Under the pieces are notes generated by a model. The model was given only the letters and a program-made list of their open reading frames with translations, had not been told where the DNA came from and searched no databases. A stretch of 45,819 bases of DNA from CAZUVM01 sp964623885. GTDB taxonomy: Bacteria > Verrucomicrobiota > Verrucomicrobiia > Limisphaerales > UBA8199. Positions 33,266 through 42,199 of the stretch are shown piece after piece (within the stretch, counting starts at the first letter, position 1; every line of letters starts with the position of its first letter). The position numbers were made by a program, and so were the translations under genes. Location of the stretch: assembly GCA_964623885.1 (NCBI GenBank), contig CAZUVM010000006.1, positions 1 to 45,819 on the forward strand, given 5' to 3'.

Positions 33266-34209
33266 CAATCGAATCCCATTCGCCTGGTCCGCAAGAGCAC
33301 AAAGCGATTTTGGCGATCTGCATTCTGGCGGCCTTCGCGGACGGCGCCCAGGACGATGTTGAGCGCGCTCAAATCGAACGCATTGTGACAGGGTTTTCCG
33401 AGGATCCGCTCGAAGTTACCTCCGTTTACCAGGACGTATTGGGCGGCCGGATCTCCCTTTCTCAGGCGGCGTCTCAGCTCCAATCATCTTCCGCCAGGGC
33501 GCTGGCTTATGAAATGGCGGTGTGCGTCTGCCACGCCGATGGGGTGTTAAAGGATGCGGAAAAGCAATTTTTGTCGAATTTGCGCCAGTCGCTGCAACTG
33601 GATAATCCTGCCGGTGATGTTCATCAGCAATCTGCACAAGCGATCGTCGAGCAGCCAGTCGTCGGCCCCGTTCCACCAGTGATTGACGCGACACGTGAGT
33701 CCGACATCGATCAATTGATCCTGAATGCCGCCATCCTTAATGGAGCGCTGGAGATAATGCCGCACACGCTGGCCACCATGGCGATCATCCCGTTTCAGAT
33801 GCGAATGGTCTATCAAATCGGCAAACGTTACGGCTTCGAGTTGGACCGAGGCCACATCGGCGATTTCCTCGCCACCGTAGGTATCGGTTTGACTTCCCAG
33901 GTGTTTGAGGGCTTTACCCGCAGATTGGTCGGCGGACTAGGACGCGGAATCGCCGGCGGGCTGCTGGGTGGACTGATGGGGCAGGCTGCCGGTTCCGCCT
34001 TCGCTTTTGCCACCACTTATGCATTGGGACAAGTCGCCCGGCGCTACTATTCAGGCGGTCGAGTGCTCACGACGGCGCAGTTAAAGGAAAGCTTTTCTTC
34101 GATGCTCGACGAAGCCCGTTCTATGCAGTGTCGTTATTCGGCAGACATCGCCCAAAAGGCTCGTCAGGTTAACGTCGCACAACTCCTACCGCTGGTGAGA
34201 AATACCTAA
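33262..34209 (+). CDS. TerB-like / DUF697-like membrane-associated protein
   Basis: The 315-residue protein starts with a TerB-like helical domain (about 10-110): ILAICILAAFADGAQDDVER, then MAVCVCHADGVLKDAEKQFL, both with the DG acidic pair of that family. A second part (about 140-300) resembles DUF697 (YcjF-like): LILNAAILNGALEIMPHTLA, FQMRMVYQIGKRYG, and a Gly-zipper stretch GGLGRGIAGGLLGGLMGQAA that could insert in membranes. It lies behind promoter copy B and is probably part of the sigma regulon. Tellurite or envelope stress roles are family lore, not shown here. Confidence 0.75.
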   Translation: MTIESHSPGPQEHKAILAICILAAFADGAQDDVERAQIERIVTGFSEDPLEVTSVYQDVLGGRISLSQAASQLQSSSARALAYEMAVCVCHADGVLKDAEKQFLSNLRQSLQLDNPAGDVHQQSAQAIVEQPVVGPVPPVIDATRESDIDQLILNAAILNGALEIMPHTLATMAIIPFQMRMVYQIGKRYGFELDRGHIGDFLATVGIGLTSQVFEGFTRRLVGGLGRGIAGGLLGGLMGQAAGSAFAFATTYALGQVARRYYSGGRVLTTAQLKESFSSMLDEARSMQCRYSADIAQKARQVNVAQLLPLVRNT

Positions 34210-34215
34210 GCTAAC

Positions 34216-34683
34216 TCACTGCTGCCTGACTGCGTGTTCGAGGAAGTGCTGGATCTCCGCTGCCGGGCGAGCGCCCTCGGTGCGCCCCACTTCGGTTCCG
34301 CCGGCGAGTAATACCAGGGTGGGCAGCGCGTTGATCCGGAATTGTTGCGCCAGCGCCGGGAGGCCTTCCGTATTCACTTTTGCCACAATGCATTTTCCCG
34401 CATTCCCCGCGGCAACTCGCTTGACTTCCGGCACCATCATTTTGCATGGCCCGCACCAATCAGCCCAAAAATCTACCAGCACTGGCAGACTTGATTTCGC
34501 AGTGAGTGAAGCAAAGGTGGTTTCTTCATCGATTTCCAGCGGTGAATCGAGCCATGGCAGCTCAGTTTTGCAGCGACCGCACCGGGCTCCATCCCCGAGA
34601 TTAGCGAATTGCACGCGATTTTTCTGCCCGCAATTTGGGCAGTTCTTGATTAGGCCCTGTCCGTCGAGTGTAGTCGCAATCAT
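34216..34683 (-). CDS. trxC: Thioredoxin 2 (TrxC-like)
   Basis: The 155-residue protein has the N-terminal zinc finger of Trx2 (C15-P-N-C18 and C35-G-R-C38) and a thioredoxin domain with the active site WADWCGPCKMM (C77, C80), cis-Pro in NALPTLVLL, and a normal end. It is a cytosolic disulfide reductant that may serve the ribonucleotide reductase, among others. The frame is open to 34710; the ATG at 34683 matches the family start. It converges with the gene ending at 34209, only 6 bases away. Confidence 0.93.
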   Translation of the reverse strand: MIATTLDGQGLIKNCPNCGQKNRVQFANLGDGARCGRCKTELPWLDSPLEIDEETTFASLTAKSSLPVLVDFWADWCGPCKMMVPEVKRVAAGNAGKCIVAKVNTEGLPALAQQFRINALPTLVLLAGGTEVGRTEGARPAAEIQHFLEHAVRQQ

Positions 34684-34721
34684 AACACATTGTAGTTCCA
34701 GATTGACCACCGGGCAAAGAA

Positions 34722-36044
34722 CTACGCCGCTGCGGCGATTTCAGGGGGTGCCGGGGGCTGGCGGCTGCTGGTCAGGCTGGCAAGGATTTCTTCCGCCACG
34801 CGCTGTCCACTCCCCAGGGCGGCATGAACGGTGCCTTGTTCGCCATCCGGAGCAGTGGCCTCCCCCGCGAAGAAAAGTGTATTGCCAACTGCGGCTCCCA
34901 GACGCTCCGACATTCCCATCATCCGTACCGGAGTAAAGCTGTATGCGCCTCGCGAAAACGGATCGGTGCTCCAGTTGTGATGGAACGCCCTGACCAGCGA
35001 CTCTCGGATGCGACCGGCTTCGATTAGAAACAGGCGCGTCATCGTGTTGATGGCTTCGGCCTCAACGGCTTCCTTGCTTGCGCGGTTCAGTTGCTCAGCT
35101 CGAGTCCCGCCCGCCCACCCTGTCAAGACGGGGCCGCGCGGGTCCGACCACCAGGTCGGAAACCACCGATCCTCCGAGTGTAAAAAGCCAAAATTATCGA
35201 TGGGCCAAAATCGAGAGCGGAATTGGAACGTTATTTTTACAACTGACCCCATGGCCAGTCCTTGAATAGCTCTCTTCTTGGCGAGCAACTCCGGTTCAAA
35301 TCGGACCGCGCCCGGGTCGTGGGCCTGTAGTACGCCCAGCGGCAAGGTACATAGGGCTCGTGCGGCATGGAATTGTCGTGGCCCGTTTGGAGTTTTCGCA
35401 ACGACTTCGACGCGCCCGGGTGCCCAGCGCACGGCTTCGACCACGGTGTTTAGTTGAACGGATGCCCGAGGCGGCCGCAAATCCGCTGCCAGCCAGTCGA
35501 TTAGCGCCGAGTATCCTCGAGTTAGGCGAAATGCCCGTGTGGCCTGGTCGCGTTCCGCAGCTTGTTCGGCCTTCGCGAGTGCGTGAATGCTCATTCGGCC
35601 GGCTGGCGCCGCATGGAAACCTTCCACGTATTCTTTGGTAAACCGTTTGGCTGAAGGGTCCAGACTCCAGCCCTGATCCAGAAACGATTGCAAATCCTGA
35701 TCCGGCGCCGAGGTGTTGATCCTTTCAGTGACGCCGCCCAATTCTTTCCAACAGTCCTTTACTTCCTGCATTTTGCCTTTGGCCACTCGCCAGTGTCGGT
35801 CGGCCACGGCTTGCGTCCGCAGCCTGGCTGCGTGGACAACGTCCCAAGCTGGATTCTTTTCCCCATGAATGAATTCAGCTCCCAATTCGACCGGGAGATC
35901 AGGTCCGGCGGCCCAGGTGAGAATCCGGCCACCCAGTCGGTCCCGCGCTTCCAACACTGTCACTGAAACGCCCGAATGGACGAGCGCTTGCGCTGCGCGC
36001 AGCCCAGCCGCTCCGCCTCCAATAATCAGGATATTCTCCCCCAT
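34722..36044 (-). CDS. FAD-dependent amine oxidase (monoamine oxidase-like)
   Basis: The 440-residue flavoprotein has the N-terminal dinucleotide-binding motif ILIIGGGAAGLRAAQALVHS and VTVLEARDRLGGRI. A substrate region VELGAEFIHG and the C-terminal FAD-binding segment NTLFFAGEATAPDGEQGTVH are typical of flavin amine oxidases. There is no signal peptide. It would oxidise an amine with O2, producing H2O2, or act as a related dehydrogenase. The start ATG at 36044 is preceded by in-frame TTG codons. Confidence 0.9.
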   Translation of the reverse strand: MGENILIIGGGAAGLRAAQALVHSGVSVTVLEARDRLGGRILTWAAGPDLPVELGAEFIHGEKNPAWDVVHAARLRTQAVADRHWRVAKGKMQEVKDCWKELGGVTERINTSAPDQDLQSFLDQGWSLDPSAKRFTKEYVEGFHAAPAGRMSIHALAKAEQAAERDQATRAFRLTRGYSALIDWLAADLRPPRASVQLNTVVEAVRWAPGRVEVVAKTPNGPRQFHAARALCTLPLGVLQAHDPGAVRFEPELLAKKRAIQGLAMGSVVKITFQFRSRFWPIDNFGFLHSEDRWFPTWWSDPRGPVLTGWAGGTRAEQLNRASKEAVEAEAINTMTRLFLIEAGRIRESLVRAFHHNWSTDPFSRGAYSFTPVRMMGMSERLGAAVGNTLFFAGEATAPDGEQGTVHAALGSGQRVAEEILASLTSSRQPPAPPEIAAAA

Positions 36045-36159
36045 CAACAAAACTTGCCCCAGCTCTGTATCTTCAGCAAATGGGGGATCCTGCCTAACGT
36101 AATTTCAAGATGAATTGTGCTCTCCGCTGGCCGGCCTGGAACGATTAAGTGCGCAACGG

Positions 36160-37449
36160 TTATTCCGCCAGGTGGCCACGATCAGGCAAATCCATACCAC
36201 CCGTAACAATCTCGATCAGCGGCAGAAACATGGCGATGACAATGCTTCCCACCAGGATTGCCAAAAAAACGATCATCACAGGCTCCAGCAGGGAGGTCAA
36301 CGCGCTGGTGGCATTGTCGACTTCGTCGTCGTAAACATCGGCGACTTTCATCAGCATCTCCGGCAACGCTCCCGTTTGCTCGCCAACGTCTACCATCCCG
36401 GCAACCATGGCAGGAAAGACCGACGATGCCTTTAAGCCCGGCGCCAGCGGCTCACCTTGCTTTACGTTTTCGTGGACGACTCCAACCAGGTCACCGACCA
36501 CCACGTTACCGACCGTTTCTTTCACGATCGTCAATGCCTGCAGAATTGGAACGCCGTTGGTGATAAGTGTGCCCAGAGTCCTTGCAAACCGTGAAACAGC
36601 GAGTTTGCGGAACAAAGGCCCGAGCACGGGCGATGCGAGCTTGAAGCGATCGAATACCCAACGCCCTTTGTTCGTGCGAATCGCCAGCAGAAACAGGGCA
36701 ACCCCGGTTCCGATAAGGGCAGCCGCGGTCAAAGCATGATGCTGAATTACTCCACTCAAACCGAACACGAAACGGGTGAAACCAGGCAGCGGCCTGCCAT
36801 TGGCCAGGTCACCGAACACTAACGCAAACCGAGGCACAACATAAGCCATTAATATGCCAACTATGATCGCTGCGACCGCCAGCACCGCGCTGGGGTAAAA
36901 CATAGCCGCCTTGACTTTGCCTTTGATCTTTTGCGCCTTCTCCATGAAATCCGCCAGGCGCCCAAGCGCGGTTTCCAGCGCCCCACCAATTTCTCCCGCT
37001 CGGACCATGTTCGCGTAAAGCCGGTTGAAGATCTTCGGATGCCGAGCCACAGCTTCTGCCAGAGAATCTCCGTTCTCGATATCCTGGGCGATCTCGCCAA
37101 TCACCTGCTTGAGCGCTGGATGTTCCTCCTGCTCCTCTAGTATGCGCAATCCGCGTAGCAAAGGAAGGCCGGCCTCGACGAGCGTCGCGAGCTGGCGCGT
37201 AAAAGCAGTCAGAGTGCCCGCTTTAACGCGGCTAAACCAAGGAATCGCGATATTCAGATTCTTCCGATGAGCGCGTCGGTTTCGGACCAGCATGGTGCGC
37301 GCCTTGGGTTCACCAGTGGCTAACAACTTCGTTGGGAACCAACCCATTTCCTTGATCCGTCGAAGAGCTTCCTGTTCGTCAGACACCTCAAGCGTACCGT
37401 GCTGTTCGCCACCACGCGGATCGATCGCAATGTAGGCATAGTTAGACAT
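36160..37449 (-). CDS. Type II secretion / type IV pilus inner membrane protein (GspF/PilC)
   Basis: The 429-residue protein has the two homologous T2SF halves: TAFTRQLATLVEAGLPLLRG, LAEAVARHPKIFNRLYANMV, RAGEIGGALETALGRLADFM, then transmembrane segments (AVLAVAAIIVGILMAYVV), and FARTLGTLITNGVPILQALT, SVFPAMVAGMVDVGEQTGAL, EPVMIVFLAILVGSIVIAMF in the second half. It forms the platform of the inner membrane assembly machine. A strong GGAGGTACCT ribosome site precedes the ATG. No other gsp/pil gene is in the window. Confidence 0.93.
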   Translation of the reverse strand: MSNYAYIAIDPRGGEQHGTLEVSDEQEALRRIKEMGWFPTKLLATGEPKARTMLVRNRRAHRKNLNIAIPWFSRVKAGTLTAFTRQLATLVEAGLPLLRGLRILEEQEEHPALKQVIGEIAQDIENGDSLAEAVARHPKIFNRLYANMVRAGEIGGALETALGRLADFMEKAQKIKGKVKAAMFYPSAVLAVAAIIVGILMAYVVPRFALVFGDLANGRPLPGFTRFVFGLSGVIQHHALTAAALIGTGVALFLLAIRTNKGRWVFDRFKLASPVLGPLFRKLAVSRFARTLGTLITNGVPILQALTIVKETVGNVVVGDLVGVVHENVKQGEPLAPGLKASSVFPAMVAGMVDVGEQTGALPEMLMKVADVYDDEVDNATSALTSLLEPVMIVFLAILVGSIVIAMFLPLIEIVTGGMDLPDRGHLAE

Positions 37450-37603
37450 AGGTACCTCCAGCTTTAAGCAGTCATTTCTTCAACTCCAGACCCGCTCGCG
37501 GAGCGTTCTTCATTCCAGCCATTTAGACCGTGCTATGTTACGAAGGTCACGTTCGCCTCGGATTCCCTTTAATCACGGATTGGTGTTGAGTAGGCTCAGT
37601 GCG

Positions 37604-38647
37604 ATGCAAATGCGTTCGCTCCTAATCATCCTGAGCAGCGGTTTGGCTTTGTTTTCCAGTCATGGCGATCCTATCGATGACTACGTAAAAGGAGAAATGG
37701 AAGGTCACCAAATTCCGGGACTTGCGCTCATGGTGATCTCGCATGGTAATGCCGTAAAGACCGCCACGTACGGGCAGGCCAACCTCGAGTTGCGCGCCCC
37801 GGTGACGCCTCAAACTGTGTTCGAGATTGGTTCGATTACGAAACAATTCACCGCCGCAGGCATCTTGCTCCTCGCCCAGGATGGGAAGCTTTCGGTCGAT
37901 GACAGGATTAGCCGCTATTTACCGGCAGCGCCTGCAGCCTGGAAGGACATAACTATACGACATTTGTTGACGCATACCTCAGGGCTCAAGAGTTACACTG
38001 GTCTTGATGGCTTCGAATTAAGTCGTCACCTTACGCAGCCGCAATTCATCGCTGCTATTGCCGCGCAACCGCTGGAGTTCCAACCGGGCGCTTCATGGAA
38101 ATACTGTAATACCGGATTCAACCTCCTCGGCTTCATTATCGAGAACGTTAGTGGGCGAACTTATTGGGATTTTATGTACGAGCGGATATTCCGTCCCTTG
38201 GACATGCACACTACCACGAACCGTTTGCCGTCTCTCATCATACCCAACCGAGCATCGGGGTATGAGCAGACGAACCATGTTCTCATCAACCGCGATTACG
38301 ACCTGACCGACGTGTTCTCAGCCGGCGCGCTGGTTTCGACCGTAGGCGATTTGGCGAAATGGAATGCGGCGCTGGACGGTGACGCTCTGCTGAACGCGTC
38401 GACCAAAGCGGAAATGTGGACGCCGACCAAGTTAAACAGCGGCAGGTCGACTCGATACGGTTTCGGTTGGTTTATCGACACGGTCAACGCTCATAAGAAT
38501 GTCGGCCATAGCGGGTCAACCTCCGGCTTTTCAGCCAGCATCCAACGCTTCCCGGATGATAAGCTGGCGGTGATTGTGCTGACCAATACCGATGAGCAAA
38601 TTGCGACGACACTGGCCAGGAAAGTCGCCGAGCAGTACTTCAGGTGA
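37604..38647 (+). CDS. Secreted serine hydrolase (beta-lactamase / penicillin-binding-like)
   Basis: From the ATG at 37604 the protein has 347 residues with a signal peptide (MQMRSLLIILSSGLALFSSH). The class C beta-lactamase/DD-peptidase fold shows SITK (S77-K80) as SxxK, YCNTG as YxN, and GHSGSTSG as the third motif (HxG). Such enzymes act on D-amino-acid peptides, esters or beta-lactams. The substrate is not known; lipase or esterase relatives exist. It diverges from the secretion gene. Confidence 0.92.
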   Translation: MQMRSLLIILSSGLALFSSHGDPIDDYVKGEMEGHQIPGLALMVISHGNAVKTATYGQANLELRAPVTPQTVFEIGSITKQFTAAGILLLAQDGKLSVDDRISRYLPAAPAAWKDITIRHLLTHTSGLKSYTGLDGFELSRHLTQPQFIAAIAAQPLEFQPGASWKYCNTGFNLLGFIIENVSGRTYWDFMYERIFRPLDMHTTTNRLPSLIIPNRASGYEQTNHVLINRDYDLTDVFSAGALVSTVGDLAKWNAALDGDALLNASTKAEMWTPTKLNSGRSTRYGFGWFIDTVNAHKNVGHSGSTSGFSASIQRFPDDKLAVIVLTNTDEQIATTLARKVAEQYFR

Positions 38648-38664
38648 GCCGATTGAAAGAACGA

Positions 38665-38691
38665 GCCGGGAAGCCGTAGTACCTTCCCGGC
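38665..38691. terminator. 9-bp hairpin between convergent genes
   Basis: GCCGGGAAG (38665-38673) pairs with CTTCCCGGC (38683-38691), loop 9. It follows the serine hydrolase stop and lies before the end of nrdJ on the other strand. It has no long T run on the plus side, but may act bidirectionally. Confidence 0.55.
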
Positions 38692-38765
38692 CCGTCTTGT
38701 GCATTGTCGCGATGCAAATCTGTCACCGAGACGGCTTCAAGATTTGAAGCCAACCCGGAAGCCTC

Positions 38766-41700
38766 TTACGAGCAACCGAGGCTTTCGCCGCAGTTCAGGC
38801 ATTTGTAGCAGGCCCCGTTTCGGACAGCGACGTGACCGCAATTCGGGCACGTCGGCGCGTCCTGCTGAAAATGTGCTACGGAATCACTCAGAGTTTTTAC
38901 CGTGCGACCGGCTGAACTCTTGCCATTTCCGGCCGAAGGAACATGCCCGTTCTTGCAATCCAGCATGTCCGTGTCTTCGGCAAGCGCCAATTCCGGCACG
39001 GGCCGATTCACTTTCTTTCTTTCCTCTTCCAGTAAACCGGGCATTGCCAACTCCGGTTGGTTCCGATTCGGCGAATGCTCCTCGCGGTAACCAGGGATGA
39101 ACTGCAACGCTACCCATCGAAATACATAATCTGTAATCGAAGCGGCATTGCGGATTTCAGGGTTCTTGGTGAATCCCGATGGCTCGAAACGAACGTGCGC
39201 AAATTTCCTGACCAGAGCTTCCAACGGAACGCCGTACTGCAGCGCCATGCTGGTCAGCGTGCCGATACCGTCCATCAAGCCGCCGATGGTCGAACCTTCT
39301 TTGGCCATCGTGATGAACAACTCGCCCGGTTGTCCGTCCTCGAAGAGCCCTACCGTCAGGTAGCCTTCGTGGCCGGCGATGTCGAATTTGTGGGTAATGG
39401 CCGTGCGCGTGTCCGACAGGCGCCGGCGCAATGGTTTGCCGGCCAATTCGCGCAAACGACCGACCTCGGTCTCAAATTCTTTAATTCGGGTTTCGAGTGC
39501 CGTTACCTGAGCGCCCGCCGTTTCTGGCACCTCCTTGTCCCCGCCTTCATTCGTCCGTTTTGTGTTCAGCGGTTGGGAGCGTTTCGAACCATCGCGATAG
39601 ATGGCCACGCATTTAAGGCCCATCTTCCATGCCTGCACGTAGGCATCGCGAATGTCTTCAATCGTGCTTTCGTTGGGCATGTTCACCGTCTTTGAGATCG
39701 CGCCGCTGATGAACGGCTGGGCGGCAGACATCATCTTCAGATGCGCCAGATACTGAATGCTGCGTTGACCGCGATAAGGTTTGAATGCACAGTCGAAAAC
39801 GGGGAGGTTTTCCGGCTTCAGTCCGCTCGACACGGTTTTCCCGTTTTCCTGCACGTCTTCAATCGTGTCCCACTTCTCGATATGAGCTACAACCCGTTCG
39901 GTTTCCTGAGCGCTGTATTTAAGCCGGCGCAAGCCTTCCGGCACCGTGCGATTGACGATTTTAAGGAGCCCGCCGCCGGCCAGCAGTTTGTATTTAACCA
40001 GAGCGATATCAGGTTCGATCCCGGTAGTATCGCAATCCATGAGGAACGCGATCGTGCCGGTGGGTGCCAGTACAGTGACCTGGGCGTTGCGGTAACCGCT
40101 TTCCATACCGCGTTCTAGCGCCGAGTCCCAAGTCTTGCGGGCTTCTTCTTTCAAATAATTGAATTCTTGGCTGGGCTGGATCGCTTCGACGGCATCGCGG
40201 TGCTGGCGAATGACGCCGAGCATCGATTCGACGTTGTCCGCCATTCGAGGATTGGGCACGTGCGAACAATGGGCGTCGCGGTAGCCTTTGAACGGGCCCA
40301 TGAGGCTGGCGATTTCAGCCGACTGCTCATAGGCGTGACCCGTCATGATGGCGGTAAGTGCGCCCGCCAGCGCGCGGCCGGCATCCGAATCATAAGGCAA
40401 TCCGTAGCTCATAATGAGCGAACCCAGATTGGCATAGCCGAGTCCGAGTGTGCGGAAAATGTGAGAGTTTTCCGCGATCGGGGGAGTTGGGTAGCTCGCG
40501 TTGTCCACCAGGATCTCCTGCGCGGTAATAAAAATACGCACGGCCGCCTTGAACCGCTCCACATCGAAACTGCCGTCCTCGCGTTTGAACTTCATCAAGT
40601 TCAGCGAAGCGAGATTGCAGGCGGTATTGTTGAGGAAAACGTATTCCGAGCAGGGATTGGTTGAATGAATCGGTTCGGTTCCCTTGCACGTGTGCCACTT
40701 CTGGATGGCCCCATCATATTGCAACCCGGGATCGCCGCAAATCCAGGTGCCCTCGGCTATCTTGCTCAGCAACGCGGCCGCGTCTTTCTTCTGCAAGGGT
40801 TTGCCGCTGATGACCGAGCGCGTCCACCATTCCTTGCCGGCCATGGCCGCGTCCATGAATTCGTCGCTTATACGCACCGAGAGATTTTCATTCTGGTACA
40901 TTACGCTGCCATAGGCGTCGCCATTGTAGGAGCCGTCGTAACCCTGCTCGATGAGCGCCCACGCCTTCTTCTCTTCCTTCTGTTTGGCATCGATGAACTC
41001 CTCGATGTCTCCGTGCCAGTCGCGCAAGGTGTTCATCTTGGCGGCCCGTCGCGTCTTTCCACCCGACTTCACAACATTAGCGACCTGGTCGTAGACCTTC
41101 AGGAACGAAAGCGGGCCGCTAGGCCGGCCGCCGCCACTGAGCTTTTCCTTGCTCGAGCGTATGGGAGAGAGATCGGTGCCTGTGCCGGAGCCGAACTTGA
41201 ACAGCATGGCTTCGCTATGCGCCAAATGCATAATCGATTCCATGTTGTCATCCACGGACTGGATAAAGCACGCGCTGCACTGTGGATACTCGTATTGCGT
41301 GTTGCCCCGCTCGGTCTGGCCGGTCTTCCGGTTGTAATACCAATTGCCGCGGCTGGAGTGATTTCCCACGCCGTACTGGTGAAACAGGCCCACGTTAAAC
41401 CAAACCGGTGAATTAAACGCGCCGTATTGGTTCAGACACAACCACGTCAGCTCGTCGTAAAAGACCTCGCCTGCCGCTTTGTTGAAATAGCCGTCTTTGA
41501 CGCCCCAGTCAGTAATCGTGCGGCTGATCCGATGAATAAGCTGCCGGACCGAAGTTTCGCGCTCAGCCGTTCCCTGTTCGCCGTAAAAGTATTTCGAGAC
41601 AACGACCTTGGTTGCTAACAGCGACCAGGTTTTTGGCACCTCCACGTTTTCCTGTTTAAAAATTACCTTCCCGGCGTCATCGGTAATTTCCGCGGTTCGC

Positions 41701-41882
41701 CGCTCCCATTCCACCTGGTCAAAGGGATTCGTTTTGGCGTCGCTGAATACCCTACCTACGTTGAGCGATTTTTTTGCCGCCGGTTCATTCCGACGCGCCA
41801 CGCGTGGCGGCACCACCGCCGGAGCGCGACGGCGGCTCGATGATGAGGGAGTGGATACGACTTCTTCGGTTGCGTCGATCAT
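38766..41882 (-). CDS. nrdJ: Vitamin B12-dependent (class II) ribonucleotide reductase
   Basis: The 1038-residue enzyme makes deoxyribonucleotides using adenosylcobalamin and so needs no oxygen. Motifs: LNQYGAFNSPVWFNVG, PQCSACFIQSVDD, LFKFGSGTGTDLSPIRS, GGGRPSGPLSFLKVYDQ, STNPCSEYVFLNNTACNLAS with the radical-site N-P-C-S-E, and APTGTIAFLMDCDTTGIEPD. The C-terminus carries a double Cys segment (CPNCGHVAV and CYKCLNCGESLGC) that fits redox exchange. The ATG at 41882 follows GGAAAGG. Two NrdR-like boxes upstream suggest NrdR control, and a cobalamin adenosyltransferase gene lies 3 kb away. Confidence 0.95.
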   Translation of the reverse strand: MIDATEEVVSTPSSSSRRRAPAVVPPRVARRNEPAAKKSLNVGRVFSDAKTNPFDQVEWERRTAEITDDAGKVIFKQENVEVPKTWSLLATKVVVSKYFYGEQGTAERETSVRQLIHRISRTITDWGVKDGYFNKAAGEVFYDELTWLCLNQYGAFNSPVWFNVGLFHQYGVGNHSSRGNWYYNRKTGQTERGNTQYEYPQCSACFIQSVDDNMESIMHLAHSEAMLFKFGSGTGTDLSPIRSSKEKLSGGGRPSGPLSFLKVYDQVANVVKSGGKTRRAAKMNTLRDWHGDIEEFIDAKQKEEKKAWALIEQGYDGSYNGDAYGSVMYQNENLSVRISDEFMDAAMAGKEWWTRSVISGKPLQKKDAAALLSKIAEGTWICGDPGLQYDGAIQKWHTCKGTEPIHSTNPCSEYVFLNNTACNLASLNLMKFKREDGSFDVERFKAAVRIFITAQEILVDNASYPTPPIAENSHIFRTLGLGYANLGSLIMSYGLPYDSDAGRALAGALTAIMTGHAYEQSAEIASLMGPFKGYRDAHCSHVPNPRMADNVESMLGVIRQHRDAVEAIQPSQEFNYLKEEARKTWDSALERGMESGYRNAQVTVLAPTGTIAFLMDCDTTGIEPDIALVKYKLLAGGGLLKIVNRTVPEGLRRLKYSAQETERVVAHIEKWDTIEDVQENGKTVSSGLKPENLPVFDCAFKPYRGQRSIQYLAHLKMMSAAQPFISGAISKTVNMPNESTIEDIRDAYVQAWKMGLKCVAIYRDGSKRSQPLNTKRTNEGGDKEVPETAGAQVTALETRIKEFETEVGRLRELAGKPLRRRLSDTRTAITHKFDIAGHEGYLTVGLFEDGQPGELFITMAKEGSTIGGLMDGIGTLTSMALQYGVPLEALVRKFAHVRFEPSGFTKNPEIRNAASITDYVFRWVALQFIPGYREEHSPNRNQPELAMPGLLEEERKKVNRPVPELALAEDTDMLDCKNGHVPSAGNGKSSAGRTVKTLSDSVAHFQQDAPTCPNCGHVAVRNGACYKCLNCGESLGCS

Positions 41883-42199
41883 TGTTTCCTTTCCGGTGTT
41901 TCGGTCGAGGCGACAGTTGACGACCTTCAACCGATCCAACGGCCGGAGTTTGATTCAAATTTATCCTGTATGCTGAAACTGATTGAGGCCTCAGATCGAA
42001 GCCTCGGCACCCCATTAGTAGGGGAATGATCCGAGCTTACACCCACATATAGTGGGGGCAAGAAAAATTTTAAAAAAAGTTACGCAAACGTTATCCCAAC
42101 CGTTTTCTGAGGAAAACTCGTTGCTGTGAATTAGTTTCTGGAAGTTATTCAGAGCGGCGAATAACCGATGGTGAATAAACTGTGAGTGGAGTGAACAAC
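41883..42199. other. nrdJ upstream region
   Basis: The space between Der and NrdJ contains two NrdR-like boxes (see separate entry), an A/T-rich stretch at 42061-42080, and no gene. I looked for a cobalamin riboswitch and saw none. Confidence 0.5.
42009..42056 (-). promoter_or_regulatory. Pair of NrdR-like boxes
   Basis: ACCCACATATAGTGGG (42041-42056) is a palindrome very close to the known NrdR box, and CCCCATTAGTAGGGG (42010-42024) is a weaker second copy. Their centres are 32 bases apart, the three-turn spacing usual for NrdR box pairs. They lie about 130-175 bases upstream of nrdJ. Confidence 0.7.

Noticed and set aside
41883..42199. Cobalamin riboswitch before nrdJ
   Set aside because: I looked for the conserved B12-box-like core and found none; the NrdR-like boxes explain the conserved palindromes better.
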